From Sedimentisphaerales bacterium (lineage in GTDB: Bacteria; Planctomycetota; Phycisphaerae; Sedimentisphaerales; Anaerobacaceae), in contig JAFGDN010000055.1 in the NCBI GenBank assembly GCA_016932095.1, positions 1 through 35,904 on the forward strand: 35,904 bases of DNA, read 5' to 3'. Both the position numbers and the translations under genes were made by a program. The stretch's first letter is position 1. Each line of letters begins with the position of its first letter. A model generated the notes under the pieces. The model was not told where the DNA came from and did not search any database. It saw nothing but the letters and a program-made list of their open reading frames with translations. Of the stretch, positions 6,634 to 14,345 are shown one piece after another.

Positions 6634-7410
6634 TTAGAGCCCGAGGAATTCATAGTTTCCGTGGACGCAGCAGGGGCAATCGGGATTTTTAGTGAGTTTC
6701 GAGAGGTCTATCTGCTTTAACGTATTATTCCATAAGTCAAAGACGAGGAGGGATTGACCTGCCTTATCGGGATGGCCTGAGAGGATTTTTAACGCCTCGG
6801 AGGCCTCGAAGGCGGCTGCGGCGGCGACGGCCGGGCCGAGGACTCCCATTTGGCGGCAGGTTTGCCCATCACAAGCGGGCGGCGAGGGAAACAGGCATCG
6901 CAGGCAGGGAGTTTTACCGGGGATTATGGTCATAATTTGCGATTCGGTTCCGAGGACGCCGGCGAAGACCCAGGGTCTGGATTTTTTTATCGCACAATCA
7001 TTGATGAGAAATCTGGCGGGGAAATTATCGGTTCCGTCAATTAGAACGTCGATACCCTCGACAAGCCCCTGGGCCGTCAGGCGGTTGAAACGAGTGAAAG
7101 CCGTTGCGACTTTGCAGTCGCTATTGATTTCACACAGGCGATTGGCGGCAGCGGTTACCTTGCGGACGCGGTCGGCGGCGTCTTTTTCGGTGAAAAGGGA
7201 CTGCCTGTGAATATTGGTCAAATCAACGTAGTCGTCATCGACGAGGCGAAGGCGGCCAATTCCGGCGCGAACGAGGATTTCGGCTACCCGGGAGCCGAGT
7301 CCGCCGACGCCGATAATTAAAACTGAGCTGTCGGCGAGGCGTTTCTGGCCTTCGGGGCCGAAGGGCTTGAAGGCGATTTGTCTTGCGTAACGCGATAAAT
7401 CCTTATTCAT
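6634..7410 (-). CDS. E1-like ThiF/MoeB/HesA family adenylyltransferase
   Basis: A 258-residue member of the ubiquitin-activating E1-like family, which adenylates the C-terminal glycine of sulfur-carrier proteins such as ThiS or MoaD. Visible are the nucleotide-binding GVGGLGS (34-40), LVDDDYVDLTNIHRQ (56-70), DGTDNFPARF (125-134), and zinc-binding CxxC pairs C169/C172 and C245/C248. C185 is in the position of the catalytic cysteine (TCRQMGVLGP). The two CxxC motifs argue for MoeB/ThiF type and against TcdA. It starts 6 nt after the mnmA stop codon, so the two are almost certainly co-transcribed. No sulfur-carrier gene is in the window, so the partner is unknown. Confidence 0.85.
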   Translation of the reverse strand: MNKDLSRYARQIAFKPFGPEGQKRLADSSVLIIGVGGLGSRVAEILVRAGIGRLRLVDDDYVDLTNIHRQSLFTEKDAADRVRKVTAAANRLCEINSDCKVATAFTRFNRLTAQGLVEGIDVLIDGTDNFPARFLINDCAIKKSRPWVFAGVLGTESQIMTIIPGKTPCLRCLFPSPPACDGQTCRQMGVLGPAVAAAAAFEASEALKILSGHPDKAGQSLLVFDLWNNTLKQIDLSKLTKNPDCPCCVHGNYEFLGL

Positions 7411-7416
7411 AATTAC

Positions 7417-8487
7417 TCAACGGGTAATTTTTTTTATCCAGCCGCCGCCGAGAAGGCGTTGCCGCGAATACACAACGGCGGCCTGACCGGGGGTGACGGC
7501 TTCGAGGGGCTTGTTAAAACGAACCTCGAAGGTATCGCTGCCGGTAATAATCACCTTAGCGGCTGCGCCGCGATGATTATAGCGTATTTTGACAAGAGCG
7601 TCGAATGATGCGTGGATGTCGGCCTGCCAGTTAGCATTGTCGGCGATGAGGCCTGTGGCGAGGAGGTCGTATTTATCGCCGACGGTTACCTCGGCGGTCC
7701 GGGGGTTTATGTTTGTGACATATACGGGCTTTCCTGCGGCGACGTTTGTTCCGCGGCGCTGGCCGATGGTGAACCTGCCGAAGCCATCGTGGCTGCCGAC
7801 GATTTTGCCCGATACGTCTATGATGTTTCCGGCTCGCAAGGCCCGGCTGTTATGGGCTTCGAGCAGTTTTGTATAGTCGCCGTCGGGAACGAAACAGACA
7901 TCCTGGCTGTCGGGCTTGTTGTGAACCTCAAGGGCGAGGCCTTTTGCGAGAACCCTGACGGCCTGTTTGGTTTTCAGCTCGCCGATTGGAAAAAGGATTC
8001 GGCTGAGTTTCTCGCGGGGGATACTGAATAAGACATACGACTGGTCTTTACCTGGGGCGAGGGCGGGGGCTACGGCGGGTTGGCCGGCACAATGGATGAT
8101 TCGGGCGTAATGGCCGGTTGCGACGTAATGGACACCGAGGGAGTCGGCAAGCTCGAATAGTTTGCCGAATTTAACTTTTTCATTGCAGCGGACGCAGGGA
8201 TTGGGAGTGCGGCCGGCTTCGTAATCGGAAATGAAGCTGTTTATGATTGCCTCGAAATCCCCGGCGACCGACAGGGAAATGAATTTGACGCCGAGCTTGG
8301 CGGCAATTCTGCGGGCGTCGGCGGTGTCCTGAGGGATGCAGCAGGAGCAATGGTTGCCAGTTGAAACGTTTTGCGTCCGCATACAGAGAAATACGGCTGT
8401 AACGTCGAACCCGTCGTTTTTGAGCAGGGCCGCGGCGACTGCCGAATCGACCCCGCCGCTAACTGCAACAAGAACCTTTTTCTGCAT
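7417..8487 (-). CDS. mnmA: tRNA-specific 2-thiouridylase MnmA
   Basis: MnmA makes 2-thiouridine at wobble position 34 of tRNA Glu, Gln and Lys, using ATP and sulfur relayed from a cysteine desulfurase. The ATG at 8487 gives MQKKVLVAVSGGVDS, the standard family start; a GTG at 8514 is less likely. The PP-loop SGGVDS is at residues 10-15, the catalytic cysteine C98 lies in PNPCVRCN, and the second cysteine C198 in SQDVCFVPDG. TGHYAR, GKDQSYVLF and the C-terminal FTIGQRRG are also present. Length (356 aa) is normal. An extra cysteine cluster, HCSCC (46-50), is present. The gene is first in a two-gene operon with the E1-like gene. tRNA-Glu(UUC), a classical substrate, is encoded at 29670-29744. 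Confidence 0.95.
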   Translation of the reverse strand: MQKKVLVAVSGGVDSAVAAALLKNDGFDVTAVFLCMRTQNVSTGNHCSCCIPQDTADARRIAAKLGVKFISLSVAGDFEAIINSFISDYEAGRTPNPCVRCNEKVKFGKLFELADSLGVHYVATGHYARIIHCAGQPAVAPALAPGKDQSYVLFSIPREKLSRILFPIGELKTKQAVRVLAKGLALEVHNKPDSQDVCFVPDGDYTKLLEAHNSRALRAGNIIDVSGKIVGSHDGFGRFTIGQRRGTNVAAGKPVYVTNINPRTAEVTVGDKYDLLATGLIADNANWQADIHASFDALVKIRYNHRGAAAKVIITGSDTFEVRFNKPLEAVTPGQAAVVYSRQRLLGGGWIKKITR

Positions 8488-8774
8488 GTTTAGGATTCTC
8501 GATTTATGTTTCACGCAAGTTACCGATTTTCAACAAACTATATTAACATAATTTCAACGTCTATTACGAAAGGGGTGCATCTGCCGTTTGCAGGTAAATT
8601 TTCAAGCAACCAAGGGTTTTAATTGCCATAACTGATTTCATGCTCAAAGTCGCGCGTCCGAAACGACCTTTGTGTAAACTGCGTAGATATCCTCGTTTTT
8701 TCCTACATTGAGAGCAATTTTCATACCTACAAACTCGAATCGCACCCACCCCTGACTTTGAAGAAATATTATCA
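8488..8774. other. Divergent intergenic region mnmA / rpmE
   Basis: No convincing gene is present. The half next to mnmA is AT-rich and should contain its minus-strand promoter (a TATAGT-like -10 near 8536-8541), but I cannot assign a good -35. A 26-codon minus-strand reading frame around 8645-8725 has no other support. Confidence 0.3.
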
Positions 8775-8803
8775 TTGATATTGGTTTTACGATTCAGTAG
8801 AAT
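8775..8803 (+). promoter_or_regulatory. Promoter of rpmE
   Basis: TTGATA (8775-8780), a 17-bp spacer and TAGAAT (8798-8803) lie ~30 bp before the rpmE ATG, leaving room for the GGAG ribosome binding site at 8823-8826. A TATAAT at 8815-8820 is too close to the ATG to serve unless the message is leaderless. Confidence 0.6.
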
Positions 8804-8832
8804 AGAGAGCACATTATAATCTGGAGAACGAT

Positions 8833-9054
8833 ATGAAAAAAGATATACATCCAAAATATGACAAAGTTGTGGTTCGCTGCGGCTGCGGAAACACCTTTGA
8901 AACGAGAAGCACCGTAAGCGAAATACACGCGGAAATCTGCTCGGCCTGCCACCCGTTCTACACGGGCAAGCAGAAATACGTCGATACCGCGGGCCGGGTC
9001 GAACGATTTCAGAAAAAATACGGCACGGACTACTTTAAAAAGCAAAAAAAGTAG
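8833..9054 (+). CDS. rpmE: Large ribosomal subunit protein bL31
   Basis: A 73-residue ribosomal protein bL31 of the large subunit. It begins [22 protein letters not shown] and has the zinc-binding cysteines C16, C18, C36 and C39, so it is the zinc-containing form, not the zinc-free paralogue. [24 protein letters not shown] is the typical bL31 core. GGAG lies 6 nt upstream of the ATG. The gene is followed by a hairpin and then prfA, a pairing seen in many bacteria. Confidence 0.95.
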   Translation: MKKDIHPKYDKVVVRCGCGNTFETRSTVSEIHAEICSACHPFYTGKQKYVDTAGRVERFQKKYGTDYFKKQKK

Positions 9055-9071
9055 CTTATATTACCGGTCTG

Positions 9072-9122
9072 AATCAGGGCTCCATTTTTGTGTTCGGCGG
9101 TTGCAGAAACGGAGCCCTGATT
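9072..9122 (+). terminator. Probable terminator or processing hairpin between rpmE and prfA
   Basis: AATCAGGGCTCC (9072-9083) and GGAGCCCTGATT (9111-9122) form a perfect 12-bp stem with a 27-nt loop. The following TTATTTATTATT contains U-rich sequence but no long T-run, so termination may be partial, allowing some read-through into prfA. Confidence 0.6.
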
Positions 9123-9162
9123 ATTTATTATTAAAGCCGCCTGTGACAGGCGCAGGGATATT

Positions 9163-10251
9163 ATGACTGAAACAAGCACAACCTTAATAGACAAATTGTC
9201 CGAGATTGAGACGCGCTTTGACGAGCTGCAAAAGCAGCTTGCCGACCCTGCCGTGGCCTGCGACCACACAAAGGCCGTAGTAATTTCAAAGGAGCAGGGC
9301 AAGCTCAAGGGGCTTGTTTTTCAATTCAGGGAATACAAAAAAGCCGCTACACAGGCAGACGAGACGCAGCATTTGATAAACAGCGACACGACGGACCCGG
9401 AATTAAAGGCCATGGCCGAGGAGGAGCTTAACCAGTTGAATGAGAAAAAGGCGCGCCTGCTTGAAGAGCTTCAGAATAAATTATTGACCGCCGACGACGA
9501 TTCGATTGTCTCGGTTATAATGGAAATCAGGGCGGGAACCGGCGGCGAAGAGGCGGCCTTGTTTGCCCGCGACCTCTATACGATGTACACGAAATACGCG
9601 ACCGACCGCGGCTGGAAAGTGGAAGACCTTGATTTCGGAACAACCGACAGGGGCGGCTTTCGGGAAGTTATTTTCGGTATCAGCGGCTCAGGGGTCTGGT
9701 CGCAACTCGGTTACGAAAGCGGCTGCCATCGCGTCCAGCGTGTCCCGGAAACGGAGGCGCAGGGCAGAATCCACACGTCGGCCGCAACGGTTGCGGTTAT
9801 GCCTGAACCGGAGGAAGTTGATATCCAGATTAAACCCGAAGACGTCGTCGAGCAGGTCTGCAGGTCAAGCGGCCCGGGCGGGCAAAAAGTCAACAAGACA
9901 AGCAGCGCTATCCGACTCGAACATATTCCCACAGGCATCACCGTCCGGATGCAGGAAGAAAAAAGTCAGCATAAGAACCGTGCAAAGGCCTGGCGAATAC
10001 TAAGAAGCCGGCTTTACGAATTTTACCAGGGCCAGAAGACAGCCGAGCGCGACGCCAAACGAAAAACGATGATTGGCTCCGGCGACCGCAGCGAAAAAAT
10101 CAGGACCTACAACTTCCCCCAGAACCGCGTAACCGACCACAGGATAAACCTTTCGCTTTACACGCTGGATAAAATCATCGCCGGCGATATGAAAGAATTG
10201 CTTAAAACCCTGAAGGAATACGACATCCAGCAGCGGCTCAAAAATCTATAA
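9163..10251 (+). CDS. prfA: Peptide chain release factor 1
   Basis: RF1 recognises UAA and UAG and triggers peptide release on the ribosome. The 362-residue product is full length. The PxT recognition tripeptide is P195-E196-T197 ([15 protein letters not shown]), which separates it from RF2 (SPF). The catalytic GGQ is at 239-241 ([18 protein letters not shown]), and its Gln is the PrmC methylation target. AGGGA precedes the ATG at 9163. The gene lies downstream of rpmE. prmC, often found after prfA, is not next here. Confidence 0.97.
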   Translation: MTETSTTLIDKLSEIETRFDELQKQLADPAVACDHTKAVVISKEQGKLKGLVFQFREYKKAATQADETQHLINSDTTDPELKAMAEEELNQLNEKKARLLEELQNKLLTADDDSIVSVIMEIRAGTGGEEAALFARDLYTMYTKYATDRGWKVEDLDFGTTDRGGFREVIFGISGSGVWSQLGYESGCHRVQRVPETEAQGRIHTSAATVAVMPEPEEVDIQIKPEDVVEQVCRSSGPGGQKVNKTSSAIRLEHIPTGITVRMQEEKSQHKNRAKAWRILRSRLYEFYQGQKTAERDAKRKTMIGSGDRSEKIRTYNFPQNRVTDHRINLSLYTLDKIIAGDMKELLKTLKEYDIQQRLKNL

Positions 10252-10301
10252 CAGACCCAGGACGCAAGACCTAAAATGTAAAATCATTGATGTTTGAACG
10301 G

Positions 10302-10437
10302 TAAATTAAAAATCAAAATGCAAGAATCAAAACCACAAATCAAAATTAGAAATGATTCGGCAGACGGGTTGTCAGCAACGGCATATTTGCATTTTGCATT
10401 GTCATTTTGATGTTTAATTTTTGATATTTGTTTTTTT
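10302..10437. repeat. Quasi-palindromic word-repeat element (TCAAAATGCA words)
   Basis: The left arm (10302-10354) is built of A-rich words (AAATTAAAAATCAAAATGCA, then AATCAAAACC, AAATCAAAATTAG). The right arm (10382-10437) is T-rich and reads as the reverse complement of the same vocabulary (TTTGCATTTTGCATTG, TTTTGATGTTTAATTTTTG). The central ~27 bases (CAGACGGGTTGTCAGCAACG region) are unrelated unique sequence. The whole could fold into a long imperfect hairpin. No ORF or transposase is associated. Confidence 0.7.
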
Positions 10438-10480
10438 ATCGGGCGAGAGTAATGAATGCAGAAAGCAGAAGGCGGTTTTT

Positions 10481-11587
10481 ATGATAATCGTCGTTACAGG
10501 AATGGTAGGCCTCGACAAGAAAAGCTACCTTGAGAGGGTATGCGAATATGCCGGCTCACAGGGCAAAAAAGTCCTGCTGTGCAACGTCGGCGATATGATG
10601 TATTGCGAGGCCCCTGATATCGCACCGGGAAAAATCCTCGATATCCCCCTTAAACGACTGCATTTGCTGCGAAGAAGCGTCTTTAAGGACATCATCGCAA
10701 AAGCGAAGAAGGCCCCGAACCTGATTGTCAACACCCACGCGACCTTTCGCTGGCGCCACGGCCTGTTTCCCGCGGTCGATTTCGACCAGATGCGAAAGCT
10801 TGACGCGAATTTATACGTATGCCTGATTGACGGCGTCGCCGCTTTGCACGGGCGTCTCCTCAGCGAGCATACTAACGTCCATACCCTCAAAGACCTGATT
10901 GTCTGGCGGGAAGAGGAAATCATCTCCACCGAAATGCTCTGTAAAGGCATCAATGAAAAAACGCCTTTTTTGTGTCTGGCCCGCGGCTCGGCAGAGCCGA
11001 CCGTCGAGACGTTTTATCGTCTGCTTTTCGAACCGAACATCAAGCGGGCTTATCTGAGTTATCCTATGACTGCGGTAGCGGACCTCGAAGACGTAAAAAA
11101 GGAAATAGCGGCCTTTCGCCAGGCGATGAAACGGCACTTTGCCTGCTTCGACCCCGGCGATTTGGAAGAATCATTTCTGCCCCGCCAGGCGCTCCAGGCG
11201 GTCGAAAATGGCAGGGACTTTCTCGAAGTTGACGCCGGCAGGAATACTATCCGGCTCGACCTCGACCAGATTCGGCAAATCGAACGCGACATATACAGCC
11301 AGACATACGCGAGGGATTTTCTGCTCATCGACCAGGCCGAGATGATTATCAGCTTCATCCCGACGCTGGCCGACAGCAGGGCCGCTATTTCAAGCGGCGT
11401 CGAACGCGAGCTGCAGCACGCCCACGAGGCGGGCAAGGAAGTTTACGTGATATGGCCCGCCAAACAGACGCCCTCGCTTTTCGTTACTCAGACCGCCACA
11501 AAGGTGTTCAAAGAGCCGCAGGAAGCTTTGAAATTTTTCTCGAATACCGGCCGGATTCACAAAACCGACGTATCAAGCTGCTTATAG
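10481..11587 (+). CDS. P-loop-like / nucleoside 2-deoxyribosyltransferase-like fusion protein
   Basis: A 368-residue two-part protein. The ATG at 10481 is preferred (MIIVVTGMVGLDKKSY) because the upstream frame runs through repeat sequence and GAAGG lies ~8 nt before it. Residues 1-~200 resemble an adenylate-kinase/AAA-like NTPase, but the P-loop reads GMVGLDKKS where GxxGxGK[ST] is expected, so binding may be altered. Residues ~205-355 resemble the nucleoside 2-deoxyribosyltransferase fold: AYLSYPMTAV at the start, then RDFLLIDQAEMIISFIP and SSGVERELQHAHEAGKEVYVIWP. Such enzymes cleave or transfer N-glycosidic bonds of deoxynucleosides; the reaction here is not proven. It heads the seven-gene operon that includes deoC, which would fit deoxyribose salvage (inference). 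Confidence 0.65.
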   Translation: MIIVVTGMVGLDKKSYLERVCEYAGSQGKKVLLCNVGDMMYCEAPDIAPGKILDIPLKRLHLLRRSVFKDIIAKAKKAPNLIVNTHATFRWRHGLFPAVDFDQMRKLDANLYVCLIDGVAALHGRLLSEHTNVHTLKDLIVWREEEIISTEMLCKGINEKTPFLCLARGSAEPTVETFYRLLFEPNIKRAYLSYPMTAVADLEDVKKEIAAFRQAMKRHFACFDPGDLEESFLPRQALQAVENGRDFLEVDAGRNTIRLDLDQIRQIERDIYSQTYARDFLLIDQAEMIISFIPTLADSRAAISSGVERELQHAHEAGKEVYVIWPAKQTPSLFVTQTATKVFKEPQEALKFFSNTGRIHKTDVSSCL

Positions 11588-11598
11588 AAAGTGATAAA

Positions 11599-12174
11599 AT
11601 GAAAAATCCGCAGAATTTTCTGCTGGCCGTCCTGATACTGACCAACGTTTTTGCCGGCTTCGGCCTGGCCATTCCGCTGGGCGATATGCTGGCAAAGATA
11701 ACCGGCCAGCAAAAGAAACTTAAACGGTTCGTTACTTTGGTTATAGGTGCATATTTCCTCGAATGTCTTGCGTTCACAGTCGGGATGTGCACTCAGATAT
11801 TCACTTTTGGATTAGCAATTATATGGGGTATCATTCTCGGATTATGGTGGAGAGGCAGGACGCAATCTCTGAAACCGGTAAAAACGACTGTTTTATTTTC
11901 CTTATACGGCTGTGTGCCGACGCTTTCCTTAACATTATGGCTTCCGGTTATGTGGCTGCTGGCCGGCCAGGGGATTTTGAACGTCGAGCAGGCGGCCGAA
12001 TTCGGTATCCCGCAGTTTGTGCCCTGGCCTTTTAATACGATGCTTGGCTTCTGCGCAGGTCTTGCAATCGGGACTATTTTGATAAAAACACTGATTACAA
12101 CGGGCCTGGTAAAATGGCTCGTTAGCGGTTCAGCGCAAATAACGGGCCTTGATACAATGGGAAAGGGGCTGTGA
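11599..12174 (+). CDS. Hypothetical integral membrane protein
   Basis: I do not recognise a family. The 191-residue product starts at ATG 11599, 11 nt after the previous stop. It has about five hydrophobic segments: residues ~5-30 (LLAVLILTNVFAGFGLAIPLG), 45-62, 66-80, 97-122 and 145-165. A conserved-looking stretch, LYGCVPTLSLTLWLPVMWL, lies in the middle. It is the second gene of the operon; deoC follows after 4 nt. No signal peptide or catalytic motif is visible. Confidence 0.65.
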   Translation: MKNPQNFLLAVLILTNVFAGFGLAIPLGDMLAKITGQQKKLKRFVTLVIGAYFLECLAFTVGMCTQIFTFGLAIIWGIILGLWWRGRTQSLKPVKTTVLFSLYGCVPTLSLTLWLPVMWLLAGQGILNVEQAAEFGIPQFVPWPFNTMLGFCAGLAIGTILIKTLITTGLVKWLVSGSAQITGLDTMGKGL

Positions 12175-12178
12175 CTTA

Positions 12179-12898
12179 ATGATAGTTTCCAATGAAAAGG
12201 ACTTTGCCGGCGTTATCGACCATACATTGCTAAAGCCGGAGGCAACCAGCGGGCAGATAAAACGGCTCTGCGACGAGGCGATACAATACGGCTTTCATAC
12301 GGTTTTCACCAATCCTCGATGGACGCCGGTCGTCGCGGATTTGCTTCACGGCTCGCAAGCGGCCGTGGGCGGGGTTGTGTCATTCCCGTTAGGAAACGAT
12401 TTTACGAAAATAAAAGCTGCCCAGGCCAAAGAATTGATTATGGCAGGAGCTGATGAAATAGATATGATGGCTGACATTGCCGCAATAATCGAAGGCAACG
12501 AAAGGTATCTTGCACGTCAGCTTGAGGCGGTGCGAAAGGTCTGCCATTCGATGAGGCCAAAGGTGCTGCTTAAAGTCATAATCGAGGCGGCTGCGCTTAC
12601 CACCGAACAGAAGATATTCGTATGCAAAATCGCAGACAAAGTCGGAGTCGATTTCGTAAAGACCAGCACCGGAACCCACCACGCAGGCGGAGCAACGGTG
12701 GAAGATGTAAAACTGATGAAAGAATACGCCCCGCACTGCAAAATAAAGGCCTCGGGCGGTATTCGCACGGCCAAAGAAGCTTTGGCATTCCTCGAAGCCG
12801 GCGCAGACCGTATTGGCACATCGTCGAGCGTCCAGATTATCGAACAGTTCAAAACCGGGCTCGTCTCGGCGAAGACGGAGTCGGAGCCGGACAAATAA
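12179..12898 (+). CDS. deoC: Deoxyribose-phosphate aldolase
   Basis: DeoC cleaves 2-deoxyribose-5-phosphate to glyceraldehyde-3-phosphate and acetaldehyde in deoxynucleoside catabolism. The 239-residue product opens with IDHTLLKPEAT and has the Schiff-base lysine in VDFVKTSTG. It also has the acidic EIDMMADI and LKVIIEAAALT segments that build the active site, and a phosphate-binding KASGGIRT...AGADRIGTSS C-terminal part. ATG 12179 is preferred over an upstream ATG at 12149 that would overlap the previous gene; AAAGGGG lies upstream. It is separated from pabB by a single base. Confidence 0.95.
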   Translation: MIVSNEKDFAGVIDHTLLKPEATSGQIKRLCDEAIQYGFHTVFTNPRWTPVVADLLHGSQAAVGGVVSFPLGNDFTKIKAAQAKELIMAGADEIDMMADIAAIIEGNERYLARQLEAVRKVCHSMRPKVLLKVIIEAAALTTEQKIFVCKIADKVGVDFVKTSTGTHHAGGATVEDVKLMKEYAPHCKIKASGGIRTAKEALAFLEAGADRIGTSSSVQIIEQFKTGLVSAKTESEPDK

Positions 12899-12899
12899 A

Positions 12900-14345
12900 A
12901 TGACAACGGCCGTATTACCCATCAAGCGTAAAATACCCGTTTGTCGCCTTCATTGTCGCAAACTGAACCTCGATATTGACCTGCCTTCATTGAGCGAAGT
13001 CGTCTCAAAGCTGCCGCAAGCCGCTATCCTCGGCGGCAACCCGTCAAAGTTACAGGCCGACGGCTTTAGCTGCTGGATGGCTAAACCAGTCGAAATTTTT
13101 GAATTTCACGCCGGCCAAAAAGAACCTTTCGAAAAATTACAGTCATTCCTGAACAAATATAAGCCGGTTAAGAACATACCCGAAAATCTGCCAAAAGGTC
13201 TTTTCGCAGGCGGCTGGGTCGGTTTTTTCAGTTACGACCTGGGCCGATTTACAGAACCGACCGCTTTCCCGGACAGCCGGGTAAAAGACGATTTAATGCT
13301 GCCCCTGATTCGCCTTCTATTTTATGACCGGCTGATTGCTCTCGACCACCGCAATAACGAATTTTGGCTTATCGTCCTTGAGCTTGACGGCGATTCCGAA
13401 ACGCCGCAGGAGAAATTAACCACAATCGCAAACCTGCTCGACAAAGCACGGGCAGCGCAAATGCCCGGGCTTTTGCCCGCCGACCTTGAGAACGTCGATT
13501 TTTCTCATATTTCTTCGAATATAACAAAGGACTATTATCTCAGGGCCTTCGAGAAAATAAAACGCCACATTTATGACGGCGACGTGTATCAGATAAATTT
13601 CTCACAGCGGTTCAATTGCGAATATCACGCCCGGCCAATCGACCTCTTCCACTGGCAAAACCGCTATAACCCGAGTCCGTATTCCGCCTATATTAACGCC
13701 GGCGGCTTTCAAATCGTAAGCGCATCGCCTGAGATGTTCATCACAATCCGGGACCGGAGCATCAGCACAAAACCCATCAAGGGCACAAGAAAACGACTCG
13801 AAACTGCGTCTGGCGGGGCGAACCGAATCAACGCCGAGAATTTTCAGCAGCTTCTTAACAGCGAAAAGGAAAAGGCGGAGCTGAATATGATTATCGACCT
13901 GGAGCGAAACGACGTCGCACGAATCTGCATCCCCGGCACGCGGCTTGTATCACAACCGAGGACTATTGAGACACATCCTTCCGTTTTTCACGCCGTCGCA
14001 ACCGTCTCAGGCCGGCTTCGAGATGACGTTAATTTCTGCGGCGTCCTAAAGGCGATGTTCCCCGGCGGCTCAATCACGGGCGCCCCAAAAATCCGCTCAA
14101 TGCAAATCATCGACGAAACCGAGCCGGCCGCACGAGGCGTTTATACCGGCAGTATCGGCTATATCGGCCTTGACGATAGCGTCTGCTTGAATATCGCCAT
14201 ACGCACGATTATCATTAAAAATAACTCGGCTTACGTCCAGACCGGCGGCGGCATCGTCGCCGACTCCGACCCGCAGGCCGAATACGATGAAACACTTATT
14301 AAGGCAAGGGCGCTTTTGGCGGGGACGCAAGCCGTGAATAGCTGA
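12900..14345 (+). CDS. pabB: Aminodeoxychorismate synthase component I
   Basis: PabB converts chorismate plus ammonia (from PabA) to 4-amino-4-deoxychorismate on the pABA/folate route. The 481-residue protein carries GDVYQINFSQRF, SASPEMFI, KPIKGTRKR, DLERNDVARIC, FPGGSITGAPK, YTGSIGYI and TGGGIVADSDP. The Lys in PIKGT is the residue that distinguishes ADC synthase from anthranilate synthase (PIAGT), so pabB is favoured over trpE. The start at 12900 comes one base after the deoC stop. The 3' end overlaps pabC by one base (TGATG). No pabA glutaminase is in the window. Confidence 0.93.
   Translation: MTTAVLPIKRKIPVCRLHCRKLNLDIDLPSLSEVVSKLPQAAILGGNPSKLQADGFSCWMAKPVEIFEFHAGQKEPFEKLQSFLNKYKPVKNIPENLPKGLFAGGWVGFFSYDLGRFTEPTAFPDSRVKDDLMLPLIRLLFYDRLIALDHRNNEFWLIVLELDGDSETPQEKLTTIANLLDKARAAQMPGLLPADLENVDFSHISSNITKDYYLRAFEKIKRHIYDGDVYQINFSQRFNCEYHARPIDLFHWQNRYNPSPYSAYINAGGFQIVSASPEMFITIRDRSISTKPIKGTRKRLETASGGANRINAENFQQLLNSEKEKAELNMIIDLERNDVARICIPGTRLVSQPRTIETHPSVFHAVATVSGRLRDDVNFCGVLKAMFPGGSITGAPKIRSMQIIDETEPAARGVYTGSIGYIGLDDSVCLNIAIRTIIIKNNSAYVQTGGGIVADSDPQAEYDETLIKARALLAGTQAVNS

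Noticed and set aside
8815-8820. TATAAT as the rpmE -10 box
   Set aside because: It would put the transcription start next to the ATG and exclude the GGAG site; TTGATA-17-TAGAAT just upstream is the better promoter.
12389-12925. Minus-strand reading frame of 178 codons opposite deoC
   Set aside because: deoC on the plus strand has full family motifs; the antisense product has none.
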